A DNA stretch of 64,000 nucleotides from Opisthorchis felineus (taxonomy: Eukaryota > Platyhelminthes > Trematoda > Opisthorchiida > Opisthorchiidae): NCBI GenBank assembly GCA_004794785.1, contig SJOL01009422.1, positions 622,584 through 686,583 of the forward strand, given 5' to 3'. The translations under genes were made by a program, and so were the position numbers. Positions 25,301 to 36,500 of this stretch are shown here, piece after piece. How positions within the stretch are numbered: the first letter of the stretch is position 1; each line of letters opens with the position of its first letter. The notes beneath the pieces were generated by a model, which did not search any database, was not told where the DNA came from, and worked only from the letters and a program-made list of their open reading frames with translations.

Positions 25301-26112
25301 TGCGGATACCTATTATTGGACTGGGTTCTCACACCACTCCAAAGCCATATGGAGCAAAGTTACCGAAATGACACAAATTACTCTGAAGAACAACGCAGGC
25401 ATTCTGGATGAACAATAAAAGACACAGTATGCAACTCACTAGCAGAATTCAAAACTGAAAACTGCTTCGTAGGACTCGCCTTCAAGTCTGGTCAGGAGCG
25501 ACGGCCAGTACACACTAAACGGCCCCGGATCAATTAGTCCAAATGCGCCATCAAGTTTCTCCTCAGGCGTGAAGTACATCGTCGTTGATTTCACATTCAG
25601 AATTATGATTGTGTCAAGTGGCTGATCACCTATCTGTTGTTTTATTATCAGGCTTTTTACTTTCGGAATTTTTCGATCACCTTCACGATGTCTTGCACCA
25701 AATCACCTCTGATTATTCCAGAGTTAAATCGATAGTCGTCATCCTTTTTCACCACTGTTTTTGTGCTTGACTTAAGTTCCCAGTTTGGTTTCCAAAATCT
25801 ACTACGTCTTCTTCCAAGGTTTATCCAAGTACAGTCGCTGCCGGTGTCAAAACTCATGAACAGCGAACGTGGCGGTGTCCCCACCTGTGCCCTTACATAA
25901 TATAATTTCTAGGTTGCGCAAAACATGATGAAAAATATCTAACTTACCGATATATCTCGCTGCAGAGGCAACGTGATAGACTTAGGGACTTCCGAATTAG
26001 CTCCGTTTAGGGCTGAACACTGCCTGATAAAAGGGTGAATGGATATATCACTCAAAATGTCCACATACCTTGCTACCAGCAGTACCAAGAGAACTGTCTG
26101 GAAAATCTCCAT
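15812..26112 (-). CDS. secreted pepsin-family aspartic peptidase, copy A (7 exons)
   Basis: Predicted secreted A1-family endopeptidase of about 358 residues. Exons: 26,112-26,069; 25,948-26,023; 25,681-25,908; 25,440-25,633; 22,100-22,237; 16,069-16,306; 15,812-15,970 (TGA stop). All introns are GT-AG and phases agree; introns are 45, 39, 47, 3,202, 5,793 and 98 nt. Residues 1-19 look like a signal peptide ending CSA. QVGTPPRS precedes FDTGS (Asp61) and CTW (Trp68). LDGAFGLID, GEVTFGAV, DIDTGS (Asp244), CLGLTVLRN and VGFTEAVC follow the family order. The usual flap Tyr aligns with Phe101. Only about 22 residues separate the signal and the mature start, shorter than a normal propeptide. No polyadenylation signal was recognised. 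Paralogue of copy B. The peptidase fold is well supported; substrate and activity are unknown. Confidence 0.9.
16737..16870 (+). repeat. tRNA-derived SINE-like head (unit A)
   Basis: Box A-like ctaagtcggtagatca and box B-like gatcggcagttcctgtcc are spaced as in a tRNA gene. It pairs with 47,458-47,590, so it was present before the duplication. The cloverleaf is too degraded for a functional tRNA. Confidence 0.55.
18255..18850 (+). mobile_element. RTE-type LINE 3' end inserted in unit A only
   Basis: Unit B lacks this stretch between its counterparts of about 18,250 and 18,855. The frame 18,159-18,533 contains LTWKRGMKEITKRLGAV and TRLPEWGPRDP, the C-terminal tail of flatworm RTE LINEs. A 3' untranslated region follows, then a (GATGAT)-type tail at 18,671-18,691, typical of RTE 3' ends. 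It lies inside intron 5 of peptidase A, antisense to the gene. Confidence 0.75.
18671..18691. repeat. (GAT)n tail
   Basis: Short imperfect GAT/GAC trinucleotide run near the end of the LINE fragment. Confidence 0.75.
22100..22237 (-). CDS. peptidase A, exon 5
   Basis: 138 nt, preceded on the minus strand by tcatgtag and followed by gtgagtg. Encodes SPVPAGADKFTKGEVTFG and then a segment ending CQWQIHIT. This corresponds to the pepsin-family inter-lobe strand usually written GGELxFGGVD. The same 25-nt exon start lies after an AG in copy B, which fixes the phase. Confidence 0.88.
22440..22800 (+). mobile_element. hammerhead element copy in intron 4/5 region of unit A
   Basis: Contains atcgtaccaaatgaaacaag and gtgcagcacattcagctg, the reverse complement of the 5' half of the 278-bp element, followed by a hammerhead with an intact core. 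Opposite in orientation to peptidase A. It appears to be older than, or more degraded than, the copy at 1,879. Confidence 0.6.
22751..22796 (+). ncRNA. hammerhead ribozyme, type 1, intact core
   Basis: CTGATGA at 22,759-22,765; stem II GCTC (22,766-22,769) and GAGC (22,776-22,779) pair perfectly round loop caagaa; GAAA at 22,780-22,783; the ACCGGT minimal stem III ends at 22,788; cleavage base C at 22,789. Stem I has mismatches (cctaa against attgg), so monomer cleavage may be weak. Elsewhere in the family stem I reads GCCTAC against GTGGGC, which pairs over six bases. Confidence 0.75.
23420..23560 (-). repeat. partial copy of the hammerhead element
   Basis: Shares ggaacccagctgaatctc and gtttcaattggtacgatatt with 1,906-1,995. 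The ribozyme part is missing or unrecognisable. Confidence 0.55.
24401..24545 (+). repeat. tRNA-derived SINE (unit A)
   Basis: Box A-like gattgctcagaggttaag and box B-like ggtccgtggtttgaaccc are followed by a body (acctggcagtatctcagcc, gcttcgggtggcacagc). The body is shared with 55,235-55,395 and 37,738-37,935. Three related copies in one window support a SINE family. Confidence 0.7.
24948..24969. repeat. (AT)11 microsatellite
   Basis: 22-bp AT run. The unit B counterpart near 55,739-55,752 is shorter and interrupted. Confidence 0.9.
25440..26112 (-). CDS. peptidase A, exons 1-4 (signal peptide to N-terminal lobe)
   Basis: Exon 1 is 44 nt and starts at the ATG at 26,112-26,110; it encodes the hydrophobic leader. 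Exon 2 (76 nt) encodes the short pro-region ending in LPLQRDIS. Exon 3 (228 nt) carries the first DTGS and the flap. Exon 4 (194 nt) carries LDGAFGLID and ends FSFEFC plus TA before gtgagt. The split codon completes as Tyr with exon 5. The start is supported by a matching start, leader and CSA site in copy B. Confidence 0.88.
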
Positions 26113-26159
26113 CGTTCAAGTGGGATTATAGTTAATTTCGTTTATGGTTATTGAATTGA

Positions 26160-27180
26160 TTTTCCCTCTAAGGATATCAACGAATATGATTCAACCCCAA
26201 AAAGTGGATTAGAAGCGTGGAATAACTAAAAAAAATTCGTCGAAGATTATGGCACAATCATTGGGTAAACTGTTCTCAATAGACAACATTGGCTGTGAAG
26301 GTCGAGAAAACGTTTCTCATTGGGTCATACATTGGAAACTTCCAATTCTCCGATGGCAGACAGGCTCTACGACATGCACTGTACTCAGAAGTGAGTGCCA
26401 AGTTATTACGTACTTGTTAGGTTAGGGCTTTTCGGGCTCAAGGATAACCGCTGTCCTCACAATTGTCAACTTCGTTATTCGCAGTCACTCTCCACTGTCC
26501 ATTTTTTGAAATCCCAGATTCTGACCACTGCATGTGGTCACACGATCCAAGAAAGCCGTCTCAAGTACTCACACGGAGATTACCGTGATGATGGGTGGGG
26601 TATTGTTTCCTGGTCAATAAAAGGTGTGGTATCACATTCGTCACACGGATGAATCCGTTTCCTCGACCAACGGTCTGAGAATTCATCACTAATAACGGAT
26701 GAAATATCCCGCCAGTCGTGTCCCGTTTTGCACAAAACGAATGAAATCACCCATTCTCTAAGCGTAAAAGTGTGGGTTTAGTTAATTCTGGTACTACAGA
26801 CTACAGTGTTTGGATGTTTCAATTTCTTTTTTATTGTTTCATAAACAGTGCTAAGGAAATTTGCTGCAAAATTCTGATTCCTTCAGGCCTAGCCTCAGTT
26901 AGTATAATCAAACAGAGGTCAAGTGGCAAGCTGATATCTGGTGGCGAATGCGGGTTAGCTGGTTAGGAGACACTTTGTGTTCATGTGTGAATCTCAAGCA
27001 GAGAGCGCCATGTCTTCTGATAACCGCGTTGTGTTCTTTTATTCGTGTTCATAGTTCCCTACCAGTGTGACCAACCTGCAACTTGCTGGAGTTGCCGCAG
27101 CCAAGTTGGTTTATTGCATTCTTCCCCCTAGTTTTATCAGTGTTGTCATCCGGTAGTGAAACCCGTTTCCGTGAAGTAGC
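26160..27180. other. 5' flank of peptidase A, no further gene seen
   Basis: The first 40 bases upstream of the ATG resemble the same region of copy B (aaccataaacgaaatt against aaccgtaaacaaaacc), which may mark a shared 5' untranslated region or promoter. No clear TATA box. The rest contains only short frames. Confidence 0.4.
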
Positions 27181-27259
27181 TTTCGGTTTGCGCCCTATGG
27201 GGGCTACTTTCAAACTAATAAACTGGCTGTGATTTTAGATATCCCATTAATGCTACTGC

Positions 27260-27960
27260 TTCCGTTGAGATACCATCTACTCCAGGCGTCTGTTGGTAAA
27301 ATTTCTTGAATATCCATTATTCTGGGATACCTCGAATAACTGATTTTATTCCTTTTTTCTCGGATCTGTGATGCTGTAATGTTTCAATCCCCTCCAAAAG
27401 AGTGTCAATACAGTTCTAAAGAGTGTTGTGTTCATCGAGTGGTTGCTTTTGTAGCGCTGTGCTTCATGTGTATGTTTTCCCTCTCATTATACACAGGTTT
27501 AGTGAGGACTGTCCACCTTCCTGTTCACCAAAACTTCCAAAAACGGTAGTTGTTTGGCCTCTTTTAGTTCGGTTATAAATTTGGTGACTTCAAAAGTAGC
27601 GTGGAGCAATTCATTTACATTCTGTACTCAGAACTGTTTCACAGTGACCAAAATTTCATTTGTGTAGCGGATCCATGGCATTAGATTGATGGTGGGTACC
27701 ACCATGTGCTCCATTTTCTGCACGGCCTTTTCAGCAGCAAATCCTGATCGTCGAGATACCACTGGAGTCCCTTCCAGCTGCTGTCCATCAAAGCTCACTA
27801 GTGTCACCTTGCAAGAGTCCAACAGACTGTGCTGATATTCGGGTTTTCTGATCAACGTCTTTTGGATTATTCTGATCCAAATCCGTTATTGTTCCTCTCA
27901 TGAGTTTGTGAATTCCGCGATTGAAGAATTAGTGACCACATATCCTGTCTAAGTACTGGT
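27260..27960 (-). pseudogene. Penelope-like element RT remnant, unit A
   Basis: The minus-strand frame 27,855-27,628 reads DSCKVTLVSFDGQQLEGTPV and continues towards RYTNEILV, where the RT catalytic YVDD or YADD box should be. The DD pair is lost. It is clearly homologous to the remnants at 42,310-43,340 and 61,370-62,110, which shows that the insertion came before the duplications. Confidence 0.75.
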
Positions 27961-28049
27961 TGGCTAAACTACTAATCAGCCGCTCGTGGCTGAAAATTCA
28001 GCTGTTCAAACTACCAGGCTTGGGTTCCCCGGGTTAGAAACTTTTTGGA

Positions 28050-28110
28050 GTTCCATGGGATACGCACTACTGATAATTCCTAATAAGGATGAAAGGACTG
28101 TGCAGTGCTA
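28050..28110 (+). ncRNA. hammerhead-like motif, type 3 (unit A)
   Basis: CTGATAA (core base changed), a stem II-like TTCC/GGAT round taataa, then GAAA, flanked by gcac and gtgc arms as a possible stem I. Homologous to 62,455-62,500 and to minus-strand 42,143-42,190. Degenerate. Confidence 0.4.
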
Positions 28111-29159
28111 CGCGGCTCCTTATCAAAGAGTGACTTCGCTTACAGGACGAACTAACTATTTCACAACAAGTGCATCAAGCTGGCTGTATCAGATTAGCTG
28201 ATATCATATGTTTCTTAGAGCGTTATAGTGCGTCCCAGTCGCGGTACACTATTTCCCAAAATACTACTAAGGCATTGAAATGTATCCAGTTGTGTTCTGA
28301 AACTGCTGTATTCTCTTTGAGGGAACAATGGCATCGTGGCTCTGAAGTTATCTCCTAGGTTTATACGTTTCCCTTTGGGAGTCTCTTTGAAGAGACTCAG
28401 AAACTGGAACCCAACTACACGAACAATGGTTGAAATCACGGTGCATTTGCCATGTGTTCGACATTCTCTACCCGTGGTGACACTGTACGGTTCACATAAT
28501 CGCATGCTTATTCACCACAAGGCTTTCTAATCAACAAACAGACAATGAGAATGATGGAATCTGAGGTATTGCGTCTACATGAGGAGCCCAGTGGTGGTGG
28601 ACTATTGAGGTTATTTCAGCGACCGTAACGGCTTATCATGGGTGTGTTTCGTCAAGGATGTGAAAATTCCACTAAAGAAACCGCGCTCCTTCGAATTTCC
28701 CACAGCAAAGCCGTGATATCTCAAAACAATCGAGATTTGATGCTCACTTTTCATCTAAGATGCACCAGTATGAGGTTGGTAGAAAATTATCATCCGAAGC
28801 AATGCACGAAGATGCCATTTCTGATGGATCGTATGATTCCGCGTGACTACGGCGGCAGCCAAACTGGGCACGGCATAACTGATTGAATATGCTTTCAGCC
28901 TGCTAAATCTAGTCAGAAAATTAGTATCGAAATTTCTTAGATATTGTGAGTGTTGGAACATTTGAGCAGTTTCGATTTGACTTCCGCCCTTTGATAGAAG
29001 TCAACCTTTGCCGAAAAAGCGAGGAGCAATCTACAGCCATTTGATCCTTGTTTCGAATCGTCCACAATGCGTCGAGTTGCCGAGTGAAGCACTGTGAGAT
29101 GCTGGAATACAATATATTGTCGCTACTCCGCACTTGAGTTTCAACTCTATCGCTGCCAC

Positions 29160-32100
29160 TAGGATCTACTTAAGTCTACCTCATCAGCTGTCCTTTGTGC
29201 TCATTCGTGCGCCCGGAATGGGTGTCTTTGTTGCATTACTTTGACCTTCTAACTCAATAAAGTGGACAGAGGAAAAACCTATACTACTTTTACCGAGAAT
29301 GTCAAGCTCCTAATTGCGTATTACGTGATATCCACATTGATAAAAATCCATTGACCTAACAGTTGGCGACTAAATCTCAGAAGCATGAAAGACAAAACAG
29401 AGTTTACGAATCGAACGAAATTAATTTACTTTGAACTACCAGGACATTGATACCATGAGTATTCGACCTAATTAATATGTACAAGAACAATTCAACACTG
29501 GAATTCATGGTTGCTTCGTTTAAATTAGTAGAAAACGTGCGGAGCGTTATTCCTTATTACGTTTTAGAGAAACCGAAGTCCGCCTCCTTTTCGTTGCATT
29601 TTAGAAATCCGAGTTCCAAAGCTCAAGTATAAGCTATCCCAAGAGCTGGAATTAAATCCTGTCATTTACACCTTCATGTGGACTAAGAAAAACCATCCGT
29701 CTAGGACGTAAAAGTTGGTGTCGTAGAACCAAGAGTGATGTGAATATGAGCACTCAAACAATTGAAACCAAGTTAAGCAGCCCAAAATCAATCAAAATCG
29801 GCGGTCTTCTGAGCTCCTGTGCATCCGAATCGGCATAAATTGCTGATCAATGCAGAAAGCTTTCGCTAGATTTGTGTAACTCACTATTAGTTATTCAAAA
29901 TAGTCAATGGTCAAAATGTTTCAGAGCGCTAAATAGCCGCTTTGTTTTGTCAATATTGTTTCATTCAATCAGTATTTTCGCAGCAACACGATGGATGCGC
30001 TTTCAATAGGTGCGCATAAGCAGCCAACTAACGACATCGGCCTCCCGGAATTCATATTGAACTAGAGTCTTATCACAATCCTATTTCGACCTCGTGTTAT
30101 CGCAGTAGTTTGCAGCTACTTATCAACTTAGCAGGCGTTCACATAAGCTTATTGATTGCCATGAGGTTTAGCAATCAGCAGATTAATTTTCATGGTTTGT
30201 AATGCCAAAACGCACGCTAATTTTCTGGTGATAAACCTCCGTTTACCGTGGCTAAAATCACCATCTACCTTGTTTGAGAGGACTTATATCCCTTCGGAAA
30301 AATTCGTCATAGATCTACCTTACTAACTCTACAAAACAGCACCTTATATTTTTCTGAGTTTATTTATTAGGCGATTAATGAAACAGTTAAGCTGACGGGT
30401 ACGAATAGTCGCGAAATTGTTTCACATTCCGCTAAACCTCTCGTAGGGGTTGTCAATTCACGACAGGCTAGAAATTCACCAATTAACCGGATCTAAGCCA
30501 GCACCACTAACGAACAATAACGTATTAACACAAGTGTGCGCGATAAATGCCATGTCGTGACTCACACCCGATCTTGTTCTAACCCACCGTAAACAACGGG
30601 TTGCAAACAACGTATTACCATAGATTTTTTATTTATTGAGGGCAGCTGACCTCAATGCCCTATGTGTAAACCTGGTTCCTATGGGAGCTCGAGTCTGCAC
30701 AAAGGACCGTGACATAATCTGACTAAAATAAATCATTGAAAGAGCACATGTACGATAGGAATAGTACGATTTGGACGTCAACTAGAGGGTAGAAGAATCC
30801 ATTTGAAGTGAATTCTGCCGACGTGAAAATTTCACACTAATAAAACCATTGGATTGAACATTACTCTGTCCAAACTCTCGAAAAAAAATTTAATGGAGGA
30901 ACACGTGCACTCGTTTTTTGAGAAGACTGTTTAACAGAGCACATTTTTCCTCTACTGCAATCAATAGTTATGGGCAACAAATTGTAGCATTACTCTTATT
31001 TAAAGTCCGTGAAGCCTGACAGTAGAACATTTACTAACCAGTTTGTTGTGCGCAACCATATTTTACGTCACTTAATTGAAATCAATTTTGCTGGACCGTT
31101 AGTAAGGACGTTTATTTGTATGTCATAAACACCTATACGGTATATAGTTTACTAAACATCCGGGGCACCAAAGGCAGTCCTTTAAAGAAGCCATTATAGG
31201 CTTACGAATATGCCAGTGATTGAAGGGCCACAAAACACTTTACAACGCTTTGAATGCTATACATAGAAGCTGAAATATTCAATCGATTTTCGTGGTTCTA
31301 GGCCAGTATCCATAAATCGATTTTGTGGCGCTCTCAAAACTATGCTGCCTTATCAAACTAGTTTCCGATGTTTGCGTCTGTCGAACGTTTAGTCCGTACA
31401 GTTTTGTCACAGGTCGTAAGATGCTCTTTGCTCACCTTATGGAATAACGAGTAATCCGCATGGTAATCTACAAAACTCACGTTTCTTGCACATAACTATG
31501 AAGCATAGATATCGAAGGAACGCATGTTGGGCGGCAATAAATATTTCAAGATCACAAAACATGAATGAGTATTCAGCAAAATAAATTCTGCTTTTTTGCC
31601 GGGCCATTGACCACGCATGGATGTTTGCCGATGGGGGACGTGTGGTGCAAACCACGCTGTCCGCCTCAGAGCAATGCACTAATGTAAACACCTCTATTGG
31701 TGAAGCAACGTTCGCAAAAAATTACCAAGCGGTGCCCAAAAATATGGATTAATCCACAGCAAGGCGAATTATTAGACGGGTGCTAACGGAGTTTTTTTAT
31801 TGTGGTGGTTGTTTCTGAACCCAAGATTTTGGAGTACCAAGTGAAGGTGCCTGTCAGGCAGGGGCACTGAGTGAACTTGTGTGGGGCAAATTGGAATCAT
31901 CTTGCAAATACGCAAGCTGAAGCCAGTGCATGCGGTGTTCAGTTAGAGTAAGGCATCATCTGTTCACAGAGGCAGCGGGAGACAGATGTTGCCTTGGCAT
32001 GAAGCATTCACTTGTGACATTCGTATCCGACGTGAATTCATTGATACACATACCTGGTTCCATGTTGAAAAGCCTGTAAATTACCCTCAGTGAAGTTGGA

Positions 32101-33480
32101 AAGAGCGCATCTTCGGGGACACTTGGGCTAGCTGGTGGGATTGTCTTACACCTCCTTTGCTGTCATTTTTTCCACTGCTAGTCAGCTAAATTTTCTCACG
32201 ACAGTCTGGACACAAAATGAACATTACCGATGCATCAGCAATCTCCTTATGTCTACCGAAATAACCACGTTACTAATGGTCTTTGTGAACATCACCGTAA
32301 ACCAACTGGAAGGAAGGACCTAGTCATTTCCCCACGTTATCTTCTTTCTCATGCTCGTTGCAGGGACAGAGAAGTGTGCTTACGATGGCAACTTAATGGA
32401 GGAAGCCCTTCTTCTAGATAAGGTGAAGCGACTGATTTGTAACCATGGCGACGAAGTAGCGTGTTCAAAGATGATCTGGTGAATGACCCATCCTCGTTTA
32501 TTATCATACCATTGGTAGCATTGTTATTTAAACTCCGAAAGTCTGACATAGGAGGCAACCGTACTACCACTTCCAGCGCAACATGGATACATCCGAATTC
32601 TCAAGAATTCTCAAGTAGATAAACCAGTTCGGACTTGCTCAAAGCGATTATTCCCTCAACCGAAGCGACTGCTTGAACAGGACGACCAATGTTCAGCTAA
32701 ATGAGACGTGACAACAACTTGTACAGATATGTAAATACACCCGATAAATTAAAAAGTTCGCATTTCTCTAGTCCCTATTGTGTTTCGTTTCCGAAACGTC
32801 TTGACAAGCTTGTAAGCCGATAGACAGAAACATAACAATTTCTGGGTCATCACTCGAGGCAAATTGGTTACAACATTTCAGCATTTCACCTGCTCAAGCA
32901 TGACGATTCAGGTGTTTTTAGCTAGCAATACTAGCAGGCATGTAAAGAATTTAACTAGCATATGTGTTCAGATCCCTGCATGGCCAAGAATGGGTACTGC
33001 TACTGAGTCCCAGTAAGAGCGATACCGGAGTCCAGTGAGTGCCTTCTGCTGTGTGGACCAGGAGAATGGCGTTAGAGCTGAATTAGAACGCATGGATGAT
33101 TCAAACCCTACTCGAGAGCCGATCGCACTGTCGACCAGCCACTCATGGCCAACCTGATGTTACGCTTTTAAGTTACCCTTGAAAATAGTAAGACGCGCAT
33201 TGTTGATGTTTATCGGCAAGCGTGAAGCGGGGGAGCAGTGCTTCTCAGATTTTCGTCATAGAAAAGCCTCACTTGCGTGACAAAGTCTCAAATAAAATAT
33301 CTATATTTTCTTATAATATCAACAAATAGCTGACTCGTTGAGTTGAATGCTGACCGACTGAAGCTGTGATGGGGTGAAAATGAACAAGTTCTGGATCCCC
33401 TCGTTTGCTGGTTACTGACGTGGTCCTGATAAGCTTAAGAATATATTTCCGTACATCAGGATAGTGCAAACCGGACTAAC
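29160..33480. other. no recognisable gene
   Basis: More than 4 kb with few open frames, none resembling a known family. I see no SINE head, LINE motif or RNA gene here. A frame at 31,437-31,691 (minus, 84 codons) is unrecognised. Confidence 0.5.
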
Positions 33481-33484
33481 TGAG

Positions 33485-33560
33485 CGCCTTAACTCAGACT
33501 AGCAGTAAGGTCCAACGGTAATATTTCAGAAGTACCGCAGTTCAAATTCCAGCGCCTATG
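33485..33560 (+). repeat. tRNA-derived SINE-like head
   Basis: Box A-like cttaactcagactagcagta and box B-like ccgcagttcaaattcc at tRNA spacing. The body after the head does not clearly match the other SINE copies. Confidence 0.45.
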
Positions 33561-33569
33561 TCATTTTTA

Positions 33570-36500
33570 AAGACCTCTTAAGATTGCATCACGTTAAAGA
33601 CTTTGCGTTGTAAGCGAGAGGTTCACTTGTACAACGTTTCTATGGAACTCACTCACTGCTGGAAATTTCTAGCTTGTAATACGGAACCAATTTTTTCTGA
33701 ATATGATTGCAGTAGCTCACAGTGTCTCGACGCCACAGATGCAAAACTAATTCTATGGAGGCGAGGCAGTTTTCTCAGGAACTCCTTGAAGATACAACGA
33801 AGCATTGTTTCGCACCTTTCGCTTTTCCTGAGAATATGCTGAGAGTTTCCTGCGAAAACGCTGCCTGTACGCATTTCAAAGTGAACAATTCTGTCTCTTT
33901 ATATTTTGCACCAAAAAGCAGTTGGAAAGTTAACTTATAGCTTACAAACTCTTTCATTTTTTCGGCGAAAAAAGTGCCGGTGCAAAACTCGTGGTGAGAA
34001 AAAAGCAGCTTGGAGGAAAATCGACAGAGGACTACTCAGCAGGATTACGACGCAGCAAACGACGTAATCTCAAACAGACAAAATTTCGTCCCTCCACACC
34101 AGTGATACTGCCAGAGTAACCTATTCCTTTTCGCAAATGCTACCCCCGTACTCGCCGCTGGCAATGGAAATTTGAGCTGACAACATCCATGGTCATGCGC
34201 GTTTCGCCTGCAGATTTCAACAGCTAACTGGTCTGATCTCATTCCATCGCTCTGTCTAGTATTGCACACTCGCGCAAGCATAGGTTGGGTACCTTTTTCA
34301 CTCACATCTACATCTCTCGGGGTTCCGGTCATACATCCCAAGACCCCTGCCCGGTCATTGCGTAGGGCGCACAGGATCAACTGGGGTTCATCTCGCAGCT
34401 GACCGCGGATACGTATGCCGCATGTACAGTAGTAGGTAGCTGGAAAGTACTTGTAATGATATTTGCTAAGACAACTGTCTGTTCCATGATATCGTGTTAA
34501 CCCCGCGTTACCGAGCTTACAGAGAGCTTGGTGGTTGCACATCAAGCCCAGTGGTGCTAGTCTTGACCGCGTGTAGCTACACGATTACCTTGGAAAGCAC
34601 CGACAATGTCTAGACAGTCTGGAGGCAATACTAACCGTGAAGCCCTTGAAAATCCAGCTCTAGAATGCTGCATCTAACAGCGCCAGAGTGCCACTGGGTA
34701 CATAACTGGAAGTGAAAGCAACCATCCGAGGCCAATGTTCCCAGAAAAAAAACAAATACAACAATGAGCACTCTTTGGCGATGTCCTCTTTGCGTTAAAT
34801 TCTCACAAAGAAAGAAAAGCGGAAAGAACTTCGAGCAATTTGTTACTCTCCCATTTCTACCCCACCCGAAACACCGGAGAGATCTCAGTTTGGCAAAATG
34901 GCCTTTACAGATATCAAGCTCACGGTTAAAGATCACCCTCTACAAGCGCGAAACAATTATAGCCTTGATAAGAAAGGCCAATTATTATGTTTATAAAGGC
35001 ATATTGAGCACAGAACTGCATCGAAACGCACAAGGTTCTATCCAACCGTAGCAGACGCAGCAGCTAGCAATTACAATTGCGTTAAACATGCCAAAGAGCC
35101 CTTTCGGAATGCGGACAGGTCATTTTCTTGGCATCGCAGCAGAGGTAGCTTGCAGTGCATAGAATACTAATTGAACTTCAGACAGATAGCACTGAATCTT
35201 ATCGCTCTTTTCTCGGTAATCCTCACATGAGTGACGTAAGGGCTATCTTGTACTTCGGGAAGCGGCCTTCTATAGCTCTTTCCGTTGCCCGACACATCTG
35301 CCTCAAACACGGAGCACAACAATGTCGTCTGGTCCAGCCGCCTTGTCCTTGTTGGTAGCAATGATATTTCCATATCTGCCAACCTATCCTCAATGACGCT
35401 GATTTTGGAGCACTTGGCTGTGAAGCGGCAGTCTTCAGTGGGACCATTAAGTTGTTTACTCCCTCCGTCACAGTGCTTTCACCGTCCTCTACGCTACCAC
35501 GTTCCCACGAACACCCCACCGCAACACCAACTGAAATTACTTAGGGTTTTACAGCCTTGCGGCCGCAATTTTCTCTAGTTTCGGACATGTTCACTCCAAA
35601 TCCAAAGGATGACTTCCGCTGCAAACCTCTTGTGCCTCTCGGCGCAGCTGAGCCCTTGATGAAGTAAATCCTCACTGAGACGGATTTCGGGTTCACTTCG
35701 GCCAATTAAACCAACCCGCCAACCGCAAAGCGTAACTCCCACATCGTCGGGCAAAAAGGTCCCCGCGTATTGTATTCCGCGGTCCGAAGAAACAGCCCTG
35801 TCCCCAACCCAAGCTCTTGCATACCGTTGGTGGGCAAAGCCTTCCCCCCCTAAGTATGCTATACAAAGGAACCTAAACTCCACCCGAGGCCTCTCTGAAG
35901 CTCCTCGCATTAGATCCCGCCTGCCATCTTCCTCCGCCCAAGTGGCACGCAGTCGCCCATCCACGGCATGCTTTTTACCACCAAACTACCCGCCAAGTCT
36001 GTCCTACATCTCGCACGCCTCCATCATCCATCCTTCCTACTGCCACCAACATCCAGAGCTTGCTCATGTCCTACAACTGCCAACTACGTGCCCTTCAACC
36101 GCTTATATTGTCGAAGCCGATCCTCGCAGCTGATTACCATCTTGGTTCAATCTGACACATGATCAACAGCCGACTACATCCATCCACCACTCAATCAAAC
36201 GATACTTCGCTTCTCCAGTTGTACAAATCAAGGCACTTATACCCTTGTAGACCGTTTTCGTCCATTCCTGTGGGTTAGACTCCTCGTTATATTCCACAAA
36301 CGAAAACTCACTTGCGAGCGCTTGCAGTGACGGTACCAGTATCACAAAATTGTCGAGCTAGCAGAACCCACTATTTCCAAGTCTTCTTAGTCACCAGGCG
36401 TTGTGTGGGTCAAGATTCAGTAGGTAGCAGGCCGACACTACGACGTAGCTCTGTGTGAATCTACTCACGGAAGCGAGTTCTGAGTTCGCACACATGGTAA

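Larger units (their letters stand above)
13540..29150 (+). repeat. segmental duplication unit A
   Basis: Collinear with 44,675-63,450 in the same orientation, at an offset near 30.7 kb around the last peptidase exons. Anchors include 13,660-13,790 with 44,790-44,940; 13,970-14,080 with 45,040-45,150; 14,700-14,860 with 45,395-45,545; 15,590-16,330 with 46,310-47,025; 16,735-17,190 with 47,460-47,940; 22,100-22,237 with 52,597-52,734; 25,420-26,112 with 59,140-59,846; and 27,260-29,120 with 61,440-63,390. Divergence is high in non-coding parts and low in exons 5-7 of the peptidase. Boundaries are approximate. Confidence 0.85.

Noticed and set aside
25102..25371. 89-codon plus-strand frame next to peptidase A exon 4
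   Set aside because: Lies in intron 4 and is not open in the matching part of unit B or C.
32990..33040. Possible hammerhead (ctactgagtcccagtaagag and ataccgg)
   Set aside because: CTGATGA is reduced to CTGA and the GAAA box reads GATA; too far from a working core to call.
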